64,000 nucleotides of DNA from Prorocentrum cordatum (GCA_963575745.1 CAUYUJ010016288.1:204706-268705); one strand, 5' to 3'. Counted from the stretch's first letter, positions 51,341 to 62,550 are shown. Notes: generated by a model not told the origin, from the sequence alone. Translations and numbers: made by a program.

Positions 51341-52265
51341 CATCAGTTGGTTCCCCCCCACAACCTCCTTATCCCCCGGGGGGTGGTCGTATAGGTGTGT
51401 GTGTGTGTTGTTTTTCCACATCTTCCGCCTCCCAATCTCCTTCTCCCGTTTTCCTCCCTTCTCTCCTTCCCTTCCCTCCCCCCTCTCTCCTCCCTCTCTC
51501 CTCCTCCCTCTCCCCTTTCTCCCCATTCCTCCCAATCCCCGTCCTGTCATCCTTCGCTTCATCCCTCCCACCTCCCGGCCCCCCCTGCTCTCCCCCAAGG
51601 TCGGCCACAGTCTGCCACAGTCGCGCGATCGCTTTGAGCGATTGGGGCTCGAGGCAGCGTCGTGCAAGACAAAGCTACCTCCTGTCGCCCGCAGACGGGC
51701 GGCGTGGCGCACAAGTGTCCCAGAGTCCTGGGTGTCTTGTGCGATGACGCCTTGGAATCGCGTGATCGTTAGGGTACCCAGTAAGATCTTCCAGCCTTCT
51801 GCCCGCCCTAACTTACAGTACTACTATCCCTGGACAACAAAGCAGGCGGTGACACAGGTTTTGCCAGAGGCGGGCAAACTACGGCACCTCCCCATTCCAG
51901 TGGCTCCCGGAGGGTTTGCCGCATCTTGATTGCCTCCTTCATTTTCATCCCTCCCGCCTCATCCCGCCTCCTTCCTAACCCCATTCTTTCTCTGGGAGCG
52001 TGCGCGGGGGGGTGGCAGGGAGGAGGGGGCGGGATTAAGGGGAGTGGATTCGAAGAGGGAGGGGCAGAGGGAAGAGGGAGCAAGGCTCCACAGGCTCCTC
52101 AGGGTTCTCCCTCCCGTTCCCTTGCTCGGGCGTTGCGCAATGGGGGGGAGGCGATACATGATGGGGCGAGCTCAGCTAAGCAAGGTGTACCTGAGGGGTC
52201 CCAAGAGGGCACCTGGGGCCCAAAAGGAACACGAAAGGTACACCTGAACGACGTAGAAAAAAAAC
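51341..52265. other. Unassigned with a CT-rich stretch
   Basis: CTCCCTTCTCC-type sequence at 51420-51590. The remainder has no recognised gene. Confidence 0.45.
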
Positions 52266-52267
52266 GG

Positions 52268-52412
52268 TGCCTTCTTCACCGACATTGGCGCGTAAGCTGC
52301 CCGCGTAAGGTCGCGCGTGACCGCCCTCGTTTCCAGTGTGGCGTGTCGCGCTGGCGGCCCGCGTGACGCACCGCGTAAGGTCGCTGGCTATGCTATCTCG
52401 CATAAGACCCGT
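52268..52412 (+). repeat. Dispersed repeat family H, copy 2
   Basis: See the blocks listed for 28335-28485; the two copies keep the same order and spacing over about 140 bp. Confidence 0.7.
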
Positions 52413-53045
52413 TTCTTTTCGTCGCCCACCTGATTTTGACATCCTCCCCCGAGCAGGGGCGCCTCCGCCCCGCCTCGGGGCTCTTCTTCGGAGGCCTGAC
52501 CTCAAACCTCGAGCCTCGATCTTCGTTCCTCGAACCTCGAACCTCGGTCCTCGAACCTCGAACCTCTCCTTCGCCTCTCTCTCTCTCTCTATTTATATGT
52601 ATATATATGTATTCATATATCCTCTCTCGCGCCGTCCCCTCTGCGGCCCGAGCTCCACGCGCCGCAGGAGCAGCCGAACGTGGAGTCGATGTCGATCTCG
52701 GACGAGCTGCCGCAGCTAATCGAGGCCGCGCGGCGAGGGCAGGGAGGAGGAGGAGGAGGAGGAGGAGGAGGAGGAGGAGGAGGAGCCACGGGCTGAGGAG
52801 GGGCGGGGCCGTCGTCCATCGTCGGTCGCCCCCGCTGTCCGTGGCCGCGCGCAGCGCGCCATCGGCGCCGCAGCCGCGGCCTCGCGCAGCCGCCACGCCC
52901 CGCGAGGGCGAACCCGCCTGGCACAGGCGTCAGCGGGAGAAGAGGGCTGCCGCGAGAACATGCTTCCGCGTGCTGGACGCGGCCCAGGTCTTCAACGGCC
53001 ACCACTCCGCGCAGCAGGCCACAGCCAACGGAATGGCGAAGAGAT
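52413..53045. other. Unassigned, with small repeats
   Basis: CCTCGAACCTCGAACCTCGG repeats at 52495-52565, a TATATGTATATATATGTAT patch at 52592-52620, and a GGA tract at 52745-52785. Confidence 0.5.
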
Positions 53046-53534
53046 GTGCGGAAAGGCGGGCAGACTCCAGGGCGGCCGAAGGGTCCGAACGGACAGCCAC
53101 CTGGAAGTCCGAAGGCTCCGCATCCGCAGGTGGGCGACGAAGAGGACCACCCGTCGGAGGACAGCCATGGCCTCGGCAGCGTGACGGGCAGCAGCAATAC
53201 TACTCACAGCAGCACAAGCAGTACGACGACCAGTACAACATATGGAGCGGACATCAACAAAAAAAGGCTGGATGGAATGCAAGATGGAGATCTGCATCGA
53301 GGGGGGCGCCAGCCGAACAAGACAAACCACGCCGAAGCCGAGAATCATTCCAGTGGAGAAGACGGCGACACCCAGAATCACAACTTTTCCAAGCGGCAGT
53401 CTGAGGTGTTAGACGAGATCCTCCGGTGCTCCATCGAGGAAGCCAAGAAGCACGAGAGCTTCGGCTACCCCCCCCCCCCAACGAGAACGAAATCCGAAAG
53501 ATATGACAAATTACCCCAGTGCGACCCTACCTAG
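53046..53534 (+). CDS. Unrecognised hydrophilic frame
   Basis: About 160 codons ending at a TAG at 53532. It is rich in Gly, Pro, Ser, Thr, Asn and His, with a Ser/Thr run (SSNTTHSSTSSTTTSTT), and ends in a helical, charged segment (SKRQSEVLDEILRCSIEEAK). No family is recognised. The true start is not seen, since the frame opens without ATG, and the overlapping frame 52436-53404 is also open. It may be the N-terminal part of the coiled-coil region beginning at 54065, separated by a satellite; that link is speculative. Confidence 0.3.
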   Translation: MRKGGQTPGRPKGPNGQPPGSPKAPHPQVGDEEDHPSEDSHGLGSVTGSSNTTHSSTSSTTTSTTYGADINKKRLDGMQDGDLHRGGRQPNKTNHAEAENHSSGEDGDTQNHNFSKRQSEVLDEILRCSIEEAKKHESFGYPPPPTRTKSERYDKLPQCDPT

Positions 53535-53569
53535 AAGTTGGAGCCCCTAGGAAAGCAGCATTAGTTGCT

Positions 53570-53930
53570 ATGCTATGCCATGCAATGCTATGCTGCGCTA
53601 TGCAATGCTATGCTGTGCTATGCAATGCTATGCTGCGCTATGCTATGCTATGCTAAGCTAAGCTCTGCTACGTCATGCTGCGATGTGCTATGCTATGCTA
53701 TGCTATGCTAAGCTGCGCTATGCTATGTTATGCAATGCTATGCTGTGATATGCTATGCTGCGCTATGCTACGCCATGCTGTGCTATGCTATGCTATGCTA
53801 TGCTAAAGCTCAGCGAAGCTACGATGAAGGTAAGCTAAGCTAAGATAAACCTGAGCTAAGATGAAGCTAAGCTAAGTTAAGATGAAATGAGCTAAATTAA
53901 GATGAGATAAGCAACGCTAAACTAAGGGGA
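53570..53930. repeat. (TATGC)n pentamer satellite
   Basis: GCTATGCTATGCAATGCTAT words in 5-bp phase, grading into AAGCTAAGCTAAG. Confidence 0.95.
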
Positions 53931-54064
53931 CGTGACTGGGGGAACCGCGGGGCGGATACAGGGGGAACCGCCCGGGCCGGTTCCCACTGCCCGGCCCCTT
54001 TAAGCAAAGATAGTAAGAACCCTTCTAGGCAGAGCCTAGGTAGGGAACTACAGAGGAGACGCGA

Positions 54065-55618
54065 TTGGCGAAGCTGGCAGACCAAATTATCGGAGCTATG
54101 CAGGCGAAGGTAGAGTACGGCAAACTGAGGAAGGAGATTGCAATAATGAGGTGCGTGATCAATTTGATGAAGGAACCGTGCCAGCGCATCCGTGAGCTTC
54201 GTCAGCATGCCGATGAACTGCTTCGCAGAAGGAAAGAAATCAACCAACGAATCACGGAATGGAAGGGGGGTGATTGTCATCGACGGGAGGCTTGGCACGC
54301 TAAAGACCCTCGTCCAAGAGGCGAAGCAGTGGAAGGATTGAAGGAGATGTTAGAGGACTCGAGCTGCGCCAGAGACGACGATTCCAACGAGAAGGAAGAG
54401 GGCGAGATCGACGAATAAAGGAATGAGCACACGAGAGGGAAAACCCCGCACCCCACAAGAAGAAGAGCCGTACCCAACAACCGCGACGATCGACCATACT
54501 TGGAACATATGGTTGCGGAGCTACACGAACGGCTCGATCAACAACAATCGCATCGAGGACCACATCAGCACCATCTTCCTGCACCGCGAGCGAGAAGCTC
54601 GAGCAAAAGACATAACATAATTACAATCGATCAAGCAAGAGTACACAGTTGAAGGCCAGCCAGCGTGGAAACCTCCAGGATGCCCCGAAGAAGCAGGAGA
54701 AGTACTACCAGACGGAAGCCGCAGCGCAGAGAGCAGAATCCAAAAAGCACCTGGAGGAGATTGCAGCCGCAATCGTGGGCCTCAACTATCGGGAAATCGA
54801 AGTTCAAAGGGATATTGCAAGAAGACACATGGAGGGGACGGAGGCCATGATGTACAGCTGCAAGAAGAAAGCGGCATCCGAGAAGCAGAAAATGAGGACG
54901 CACAAGAAGTGCTGCAAAACATCCACGCTTCAATCGAAGATGAAGAACGGATGCGAGAAGCTGCTGGGGAACGGATGCGGCAAGAGCAATCGCGCATCGG
55001 GTTTAACGTGCAGGAACAGCTCCTACGACAAGAACACAAATTCAGCAGCGGACCCAGCGCATACTACTCGAACACGCGCAGCAGCGCAGCGAAGGAAAGA
55101 TCCGAGCTCGCCAAGAAATGGACGCCGAAAAGCAAGAGCGGCATTAGCGCGCCAGCGAGGAGATCAATGAGCGGGACAACCAGGTGCAAATAAAGAACAG
55201 TGAGATGTACCACGACATGGAGAGGAAGTGGAACATCATAAAGAACGAGGGGGAAGACCACTTCAGGGAGCAGATGCTGGTCCAATACGGCGATATGGAA
55301 GCGCAAGTCGCAAACAATCAAAGGATCCAGCACTGCGAGTTGGAGCAGTGGAAGCAGCACGAGAGGAGGATTGCACAAGAGTGCGCGCAACGACAGCATA
55401 TCCACCATCAAGAGCAATGCGCCGAGCTCGCATCAACGATGAGCAACGAGCGGATCAAGTACGACATCCAGAATCGACATTTACAAGAAGTACTGCAACA
55501 AACCCGCGACATGCACGACGACATGGAGAAGGACGCGTCGACTGAACCCGAGCAACAATTCCAAGACCAACGCGACCACGACGCCAGGGACCATCGCGTG
55601 ACCATTGCCGACGAATAA
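54065..55618 (+). pseudogene. Decayed coiled-coil protein gene, family unknown
   Basis: Successive frames carry long charged helices: 54065-54418 (KLADQIIGAMQAKVEYGKLR ... EEGEIDE, ending in a stop), a Gln/His stretch near 54520 (LEHMVAELHERLDQQQ), 54649-54905 (TEAAAQRAESKKHLEEIAAA), 54909-55060 (SIEDEERMREAAGERM), and 55184-55618 (MYHDMERKWNIIKNEGEDHF ... QEVLQQTRDMHDDMEKD). In the last frame an upstream TAG near 55158 interrupts otherwise continuous helix. At least four frame changes are needed. It could be a structural protein or a retroelement Gag-like region; no motif decides. Confidence 0.5.
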
Positions 55619-56180
55619 AGAATCCGCAACGAGACAGAACAATGCCTATACGCCCTGGCCCCCGACCAATACGAGAACATCCTACCTGACCTACAGGCGT
55701 GCGTGAGCGAGCTCACAGGTACAAGCAAGATGACCGAGACCACCGACAGCGACCCAATGACGCACGAGCGCGACGACAGCCCCAACGCGCATGCACATTT
55801 TTACGTGCCCCACGCTCCCCCCAGAAATCCAGAGCTCGCGACTCGGGCGTGGTAATCCGGACGCTTTTCAGCTCCCCCCTTCGCGCGGTCTACAACAGGG
55901 AACAGTAAGCAACAAGAAGCATAACTGTAACAGTGGAAACTGGCAACGGGAACTGGCGCAGGGAACAGCAAACCATCCGCCTACAGCCCGGGGACGCGAA
56001 TCTCAAGTATTTTAACGTGCCCCACGCCCCCCCAGGAATTCAGACAACGCGATTTGGGTGTGGTAAAAAAAGCTAGTTTGGGGCTCGCCCCCCTTGCGCG
56101 GACAGCAACAAGTATCAGTAATGAAGCAGAAAACAGGATTGTAACAATGGAAACTGGAAACTGCAACTGGCACAGGGAGC
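55619..56180 (+). repeat. ~200-bp imperfect tandem duplication
   Basis: ACGTGCCCCACGCTCCCCCC (55803) and ACGTGCCCCACGCCCCCCCA (56017), each followed by GGGYGTGGTAA, CGCCCCCCTT-like, GCGCGG, CAACA and TGTAACARTGGAAACTGG blocks. Confidence 0.75.
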
Positions 56181-56582
56181 TGCAATCCTCATTCTCTCAG
56201 CCTGGTGGCCCCGCAAGGGGGCTGGCGGATTAATAGGGAACAGCGACGAACCCTCTCCCCCCAGCAGGGGAAGGAGGGATTTGGGGCAGAGGGGAAGCAA
56301 GACTCGTCAAACCACCCACGCCCAGAGGGCTGGTGGGATTCGACCCGTCGCCAGAAAGGTGGGCGGACGAGTGCATTTCATGACGCTCCTTCTGTCTGCA
56401 GCAGCCCATCTGGAGACGATGCCCGGGCGAACCGTCGGGAGAGGGGAGGCAGACGAGCACACGGCAGAGTCGTGTCGTGTCGACACGGCGGCGGCCCCAG
56501 CGCGGGCGTGCAAGGTCTGACGCCTGTTGAAGCCCGGAAGCGGCCGATATTGTCACCACCAACGGCACCGTAACGGGTACTT
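56181..56582. other. Unassigned sequence
   Basis: No gene or shared repeat recognised. Confidence 0.35.
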
Positions 56583-56705
56583 ACTAACGGGTACTTTGAG
56601 TTTTTGCCGAAAGTTGCCACTTTAGGGCCTTTCTCTTGCATTGCAGCTTTGCCCACATCGGGAAGGGTTGGGTTCGCTGGGTCAGTGGCCAAAGTACCCG
56701 TTAGT
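56583..56705. mobile_element. Foldback element C, 16-bp perfect terminal inverted repeats
   Basis: ACTAACGGGTACTTTG (56583-56598) and CAAAGTACCCGTTAGT (56690-56705) are exact reverse complements around a 91-bp interior. No second copy is in the window. A partial third AACGGGTACTT lies just outside on the left. Confidence 0.65.
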
Positions 56706-56731
56706 GGAGTCCCCGTTTGAGGGGCGCTGAC

Positions 56732-56915
56732 ACCACCCCCCAAACCACCCTAACTTAACCCGAAGCCCTCAATTTGCCCTCCATTTCCAGTGGGGGGGGG
56801 TCGGGGAACGTTGAAAAAAAACACATGGAACCCGCACCCCCCCCCCCCAACACGAAATTGGGGTCAAATTCGGGTCTTCGGGTTGGGTTGGGGTGGTTTG
56901 GTAGGTAGTCATATT
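56732..56915. mobile_element. Foldback element B, copy 2
   Basis: Ends AAACCACCCTAACTTAACCC and GGGTTGGGTTGGGGTGGTTT are inverted. The interior, ACACATGGAACCCGCAC, and the right flank GGTAGGTAGTCATAT match copy 1 at 22211. Confidence 0.75.
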
Positions 56916-57019
56916 GAACGATCTAGCTTATCGGTGTGGCGCGATCGTGCAATGTTGAACGAGCCACGCGGTGTCGGAAACCAACGTCCACCAAGACGCG
57001 ACAAGGAAAAGGCCAACTA

Positions 57020-57250
57020 GGCTGAATCTTGAAGCCTCTTGGAGCCTCCTGGAGTCATCCTGAAGGTCTCTTGGGGCCCATGTGTGTACATTGGAAGCCG
57101 TCTTTGTGCTTTGGGGGGGCGCTTTTGGAATCCGTGGGGACCCTCGTGGGGCCATCATGGAGGCCATCGACCCCCAAGGGGGGGTCCGAGATTCGGGTCG
57201 CTCGGAGCCGAAAAGTTCGCCTCCTCGGTTATCTTGGGATGTTGTTGAGG
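57020..57250 (+). repeat. Diverged CTCTTGGGG-rich element (family F)
   Basis: GCCTCTTGGAGCCTCCTGGA, GGTCTCTTGGGGCCC and a GGAGCCGAAAAG end. A triplet tract lies next to it, as in other copies. Confidence 0.55.
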
Positions 57251-57611
57251 CGCTCTTGCGTGAGGACGAGGAGAAGGAGGACAAGGAGGACGACGACGCC
57301 AGACGACATACGACAGACGAGGACGAGGAGGGGAGGGAGAGAAAATGGAGGAAAACAAGGACGAAGACGATGGCGAGGACAATGACGTGGCCGTGTCTGA
57401 TGATGATGCTGTTTTCGATGTTGCTGCTGCTGATGATGATGCTGGAAACGATGAAATTAATGAAAATGATGATGTTGATGCTGATGATGATGATGATGCT
57501 GCTGATGATGATGATGATGAGGATGATGAGGGTGATGATGATGAGGATAATTGTGTTGGTGATGGTGGTGGTGATGATGATGGTGGTGATGGTGATGATG
57601 ATGTTGATGAT

Positions 57612-57642
<31 letters not shown>

Positions 57643-57643
57643 C

Positions 57644-57700
<57 letters not shown>

Positions 57701-58140
57701 CAATATCAATGACACTGACACTGACAATAGCAATGACAATGACACTGACAATGAAGAGGAGGACGAGAAGGAGGAGGAGGAGGAGGAGGAGGAGGAGGAG
57801 CAGGAGGAGGAGGAAGGAGGAGGAGGAGGAGGAGGAGGACGACAACGAAGAATAAGAAGAAACAAAAAGAGGACGAGGACCAGGAGCAGCAGCAGCAGGA
57901 GCAGTAGCAGGACCAGCAGCAGGAGCATGAGCAGCAGGGGCAGCAGGAGCAGGAGGAGGAGAGGGGGGGGAGATGGGGGGAACGTGGAAGACGCGCTCGA
58001 GATCGAAGAAGGCGGGCAAGAGGAGGAGGAGGAGGAGGAGGAGGAGGAGGAGGAGGCAGGAGGCAGGAGGCAGGAGGCAGCAGCAGGCAGCAGCAGCAGG
58101 AAGGGCAGCAGCAGCCGCTGGAAGAGCAGCCGCGGTGAGC
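57251..58140. repeat. Compound GAC / GAT / GGA / CAG microsatellite
   Basis: GAGGACAAGGAC to 57390, GAT-type to about 57710 with GACACTGACA, GGA to 57840, CAGCAG to 57950, GGA and GGCAGGAG to 58140. Poly-Asp/Glu and poly-Ser/Leu frames are artefacts. Confidence 0.95.
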
Positions 58141-58204
58141 CAAGAGGCAGCAGGGAGGGGGGACGGGGCGCCGCCGTGCGCTAGGCGACCGCCAGCGCCG
58201 TGAC

Positions 58205-58405
58205 AAAACAAATCCTCCTCCTTCGCCTCCTCCTCTTCCTCCCTCCCCTCCTCCCCCTCCTCCTGCTCCGCCTCTTCCGCCTCCCCCTCCTCCTCCTCTT
58301 CCCCTCCCCCTCCTCGTCCTTCTCTTCCTCCTCTCCCCTCTCCTCCTCCTCCTCCTCCCCTCCTCCTCCTCCTCCTCCTCCTCCTCCTCCTCCTCCTCTT
58401 CGTCC
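58205..58405. repeat. (CTC)n microsatellite
   Basis: CTC/CCT triplets with CGCCTC and TTC interruptions. Confidence 0.95.
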
Positions 58406-58619
58406 AGGGGGGGGAGCGCCAAAAGCCCCCGCGCCGCCCAGCTGTCCTCCGTCACAGACGAGGACAAGGCGGCGGTCGTCGAGGGCGCCGCGCTCGTGGA
58501 AGGCTTCTTGCGAGGAGGAAGCAGAAGCCGAGGAGGAGAATTGAGAATTTGGGACCCCAGCCTTTAGAATACGAGGGTACCGGAGAAAAAAACTAACCAT
58601 CATTTTTTTTTAGAATTGT

Positions 58620-58715
58620 AGGGATATAGGGCTATAAGGCTATGGGGCTATAGTGCTATGGGGCTATAAGGTTATAAAGCTATAGGGCTATAGGACTATA
58701 GGGCTATAGGGATAG
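58620..58715. repeat. TATAGGGC-type minisatellite, left block
   Basis: 8-10-bp units such as GGGCTATAGGACTATAGGGC. A related block closes the locus at 62180-62440. Confidence 0.9.
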
Positions 58716-58797
58716 AGGGTGGATCGTTCAAGCGAAAAGACGCTCGTTCGAGCGAAAACGTAATCCGTTCAAGCGAAAACCAACCGAGCGAAAACCA

Positions 58798-59955
58798 ATC
58801 CAGAGCAGCAGAGAACAGCAGAGAACAGCAGAGAACAGCAGAGGGCAGCAGAGGGCAGCAGAGAACAGCAGAGAACAGCAGAGAACAGCAGAGAACAGCA
58901 GAGAACAGCAGAGAACAGCAGAGAACAGCAGAGAGCAGCAGAGAACAGCAGAGAGCAGCAGAGAGCAGCAGCAGAGAGCAGCAGAGGAACAGCAGAGAAC
59001 ACAGAGAACAGCAGAGAACAGCAGAGAACAGCAGAGAACAGCAGAGAACAGCAGAGAACAGCAGAGAACAGCAGAGAACAGCAGAGAACAGCAGAGAACA
59101 GCAGAGAACAGCAGAGAACAGCAGAGAACAGCAGAGAACAGCAGAGAACAGCAGAGAACAGCAGAGAGCAGCAGCAGCAGAGAGCAGCAGAGAGCAGCAG
59201 AGAACAGCAGAGAACAGCAGAGAACAGCAGAGAACAGCAGAGAGCAGCAGAGAACAGCAGAGAACAGCAGAGAGCAGCAGCAGAGAACAGCAGAGAACAG
59301 CAGAGAGCAGCAGCAGAGAACAGCAGAGAGCAGCAGAGAACAGCAGAGAACAGCAGAGAACAGCAGAGAGCAGCAGAGAACAGCAGAGAACAGCAGAGAA
59401 CAGCAGAGAGCAGCAGAGAGCAGCAGAGAGCAGCAGCAGAGAGCAGCAGAGAGCAGCAGAGAGCAGCAGAGAGCAGCAGAGAGCAGCAGAGAACAGCAGA
59501 GAGCAGCAGAGAGCAGCAGAGAACAGCAGAGAAGCAGAGAACAGCAGAGAACAGCAGAGAACAGCAGAGAGCAGCAGAGAACAGCAGAGAACAGCAGAGA
59601 GCAGCAGAGAACAGCAGAGAACAGCAGAGAACAGCAGAGAGCAGCAGAGAGCAGCAGAGAACAGCAGAGAGCAGCAGCAGAGAGCAGCAGAGAGCAGCAG
59701 CAGAGAGAACAGCAGAGAGCACAGAGAGCAGAGAGAGCAGCAGAGAGCACAGAGAGCAGAGAGAGCAGCAGAGAGCAGCAGAGAGCAGCAGAGAACAGCA
59801 GAGAGCAGCAGAGAACAGCAGCAGCAGAGACAGCAGAGAACAGCAGAGCAGCAGAGACAGCAGAGAACAGCAGCAGCAGAGACAGCAGAGAGCAGCAGAG
59901 AGCAGCAGCAGAACAGCAGAGAGCAGCAGCAGAACAGCAGAGAGCAGCAGCAGAA
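58798..59955. repeat. AGCAGAGAAC decamer satellite
   Basis: About 115 units of AGCAGAGAAC or AGCAGAGAGC with occasional insertions (CAGCAGCAG, ACAGAGCAC). The period of 10 makes all three minus-strand frames open (up to 490 codons of Leu/Ser/Cys/Ala), a by-product only. Confidence 0.97.
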
Positions 59956-61225
59956 CAGCCTAGAACTCAAAATCGTGGTTCCGCCATCCTCGGGGCCGCC
60001 GTGGGCCCGGGGCGCCAGCCTAGCTGGGAACCACGATTTCAGGTTTTTCCGGCCTGGATCTCTCCAAAATCGTGGTTCCCGCCATCCTCGGGGCCGCCGT
60101 GGGCCCCAGGGGCGCCAGCCAGAGCTGGGAACCACGATTTCGAGCTTTTCCGGCCTGGATCTCTCCATGGTTCACGCCATCCTCGGGGCCGCCGTGGCTC
60201 CCAGGGGCGCCAGCCAGAGCTGGGAACCACGATTTCGGCTTTTCCGGCCTGGATCTCTCCAAAATCGTGGTTCCCGCCATCCTCGGGGCCGCCGTGGGCC
60301 CCAGGGGCGCCAGCCAGAGCTGGGAACCACGATTTCGGGCTTTTCCGGCCTGGATCTCTCCAAAATCATGGTTCCCGCCATCCTCGGGGCCGCCGTGGGC
60401 CCCAGGGGCGCCAGCCAGAGCTGGGAACCACGATTTCGGGCTTTTCCGGCCTGGATCTCTCCAAAATCATGGTTCCCGCCATCCTCGGGGCCGCCGTGGG
60501 TCCCAGGGGCGCCAGCCAGAGCTGGGAACCACGATTTCGGGCTTTTCCGGCCTGGATCTCTCCAAAATCATGGTTCCCGCCATCCGTCGGCGCCAGCAGA
60601 GCTGGGAACCGTGGGATCTCTCCCAGGGGCGCCAGCCAGAGCTGGGAACCACGATTTCGGGCTTTTCCGGCCTGGATCTCTCCAAAATCATGGTTCCCGC
60701 CATCCTCGGGGCCGCCGTGGGTCCCAGGGGCGCCAGCCAGAGCTGGGAACCACGATTTCGGGCTTTTCCGGCCTGGATCTCTCCAAAATCGTGGTTCCCG
60801 CCATCCTCGGGGCCGCCGTGGGCCCCAGGGGCGCCAGCCAGAGCTGGGAACCACGATTTCGGGCTTTTCCGGCCTGGATCTCTCCAAAATCATGGTTCCC
60901 GCCATCCTCGGGGCCGCCGTGGGTCCCAGGGGCGCCAGCCAGAGCTGGGAACCACGATTTCGGGCTTTTCCGGCCTGGATCTCTCCAAAATCATGGTTCC
61001 CGCCGCCGCCGTGGGCCCCAGGGGCGCCAGCCAGAGCCAGGAACCATGATTTCGGGCTTTTCCGGCCTCGATCTCTCCAAAATCATGGTTCCCGCTTCGG
61101 TTTCCGCCATCCTTTTGGGCGCCGTGGGTCCCAGGGGCGCCAAACAGAGCCGGGAACCGGGATTTCGGGCTTTTCGAACCTCGATCTTTCCAAAATCTTG
61201 GCTACCGCTATTTTCTGGGCTGCCC
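59956..61225 (+). repeat. 101-bp satellite with internal hairpin
   Basis: About 12 units of 101 bp (starts at 60261, 60362, 60463 and onward). Each has AAAATCGTGGTTCCC near one end and GGGAACCACGATTTC in its middle, a 14-bp inverted pair, with GCCATCCTCGGGGCCGCCGT and GGCTTTTCCGGCCTGGATCT between and after. The last units (61078-61225) are the most diverged. Three long plus-strand frames are artefacts. Confidence 0.95.
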
Positions 61226-61229
61226 TGGG

Positions 61230-61630
61230 TCCCTAGGGCGCCAGACAGAGCCTGGGGGCGGGGGGTGCTCTCTGCACGTTCCATGACTCTGAGCTGGGCC
61301 GGCGCCTCCGCGCATGCATGGAGCCTCGGCGCTCGGGGACTAGACCGCTACGACGCGGAGTGGCGGCGATGTGCCAGCCTGCACCGCTCCGCCCACCCAG
61401 CGGTCTCGTCCTCCCAGCGCGATCTGCAGCATCGACCGACTGCGATTTTCTTGGCCACCAGCGTGTCGTTTTGCATTGTTCTAGCTCTCGTGCTGTTTCA
61501 CCGTCGCTCGGCATCTTTCATGCTAAGGTTGTTTAAGCGCATGGGTCATCCTGCTTTTGTGGGCAGTCGGTTCGCGCTGGGGCTGCTGCTGACTGCTCGG
61601 ATCGCACCTGTGCTAGAAAGTCCATGAGGA
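61230..61630 (+). other. Unique island inside the satellite, with a possible membrane-segment frame
   Basis: The only non-repetitive block in the 58.6-62.4 kb locus. The plus frame ending at 61627 reads RYDAEWRRCASLHRSAHP ... TAIFLATSVSFCIVLALVLF ... RLFKRMGHPAFVGSRFALG. That includes a 20-residue hydrophobic segment followed by basic residues, as in a single-pass membrane protein. It has no start of its own because the frame continues from the satellite, and no family is recognised. It could be a captured exon or chance. Confidence 0.3.
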
Positions 61631-61639
61631 CTTGAGCTT

Positions 61640-62090
61640 TTCCAGCCTCGATCTCTCCAAAATCATGGTTCCCGCCATCCTCTGGGCTGCGGGGCCCTGG
61701 GAGCGCATAGCAGCAGAGACCACAGAGCAGCAGAGAGCACAGAGCAGCAAAGAGCAAAGAGCAGCAAAAAGAGCACAGAGCAGCAGAGAGCACAGAGCAG
61801 CAGAGAGCACAGAGCAGCAGAGAGCACATAACAGCAGGGAGCACAGAGCAGCAGAGAGTACAGAGAAGCAGAGAGAGAGCACAGGGCAGCAGAGAGCACA
61901 GAGCACAGAGCCGGGAACCACGATTTCGGGCTTTTCCGGCCTGGATCTCTCCAAAATCATGGTTCCCGCCATCCTCGGGGCCGCCGTGGGTCCCTGGGGC
62001 GCCAGACAGAGCCGGGAACCGGAATTTCGGGGGTTTTCCAGCCTGCACTTCTCCAAAATCATGGTTCCCGCCATCTTCTGGGATGCCGTG
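61640..62090 (+). repeat. Satellite remnants: 101-bp units and AGCAGAGAGC block
   Basis: One diverged 101-bp half-unit at 61640-61690, an AGAGCACAGAGCAGC block at 61705-61915, then two more 101-type units to 62090 (AAAATCATGGTTCCCGCC). Confidence 0.9.
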
Positions 62091-62179
62091 GGTTCTTTTC
62101 GCGCGCGCGCCCAGCGGATTTCTTTCGAACGGCCCGCAGTTTTCGCGCGAATCGATTTCGCGCGGACGGCGGACCCTCA

Positions 62180-62550
62180 TAGGGATAGGGCTACTGGGGC
62201 TATTGGGGCTATAGAGCTATAGAGCTATAGGGCTATAGGGCGATAGGGCTACAAGGCTATAGGGCTATTGGGCCAATAGGGATATAGGTCTATGGGTCTA
62301 CAGGGCTATAGGGCTAAAGTGCTAAAGGGCTACAGGGCTACAGGTCTATAGGGTTATAGGGCTATAGGGCTATTGGGCTGTTGGGCTATAGGGCTATATG
62401 GCTATAGGGCTATAGGGCTATAGGGCTATAGGGCGATAGAGCACCCAGGCACCTGGGCACCCAGGCACCCCGGGGCACCTCCGCGCACCCCTGGGCACCT
62501 CCAGGCATCCCTGGGCACCCCCAGGCACCCGGGCACCCGGGCCGGCCACC
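62180..62550. repeat. TATAGGGC-type block (right) and GCACCCAGG minisatellite
   Basis: GGGCTATAGGGCTATAGGGC units to 62440, then CACCCAGGCACCTGGGCACC units to about 62550. Confidence 0.93.

Noticed and set aside
53570-53930. CRISPR-like array
   Set aside because: Units are 5 bp and contiguous without spacers, and the genome is eukaryotic.
58696-60168. 490-codon Leu/Ser/Cys-rich minus-strand frame
   Set aside because: Produced by the AGCAGAGAAC decamer; all three phases are open because the unit has no stop on that strand.
59975-61627. 550-, 411- and 325-codon plus-strand frames
   Set aside because: The 101-bp unit is open in every phase, so the frames are readings of the same satellite. 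Only the last 100 codons of the 550-codon frame, over the unique island, deserve separate thought.
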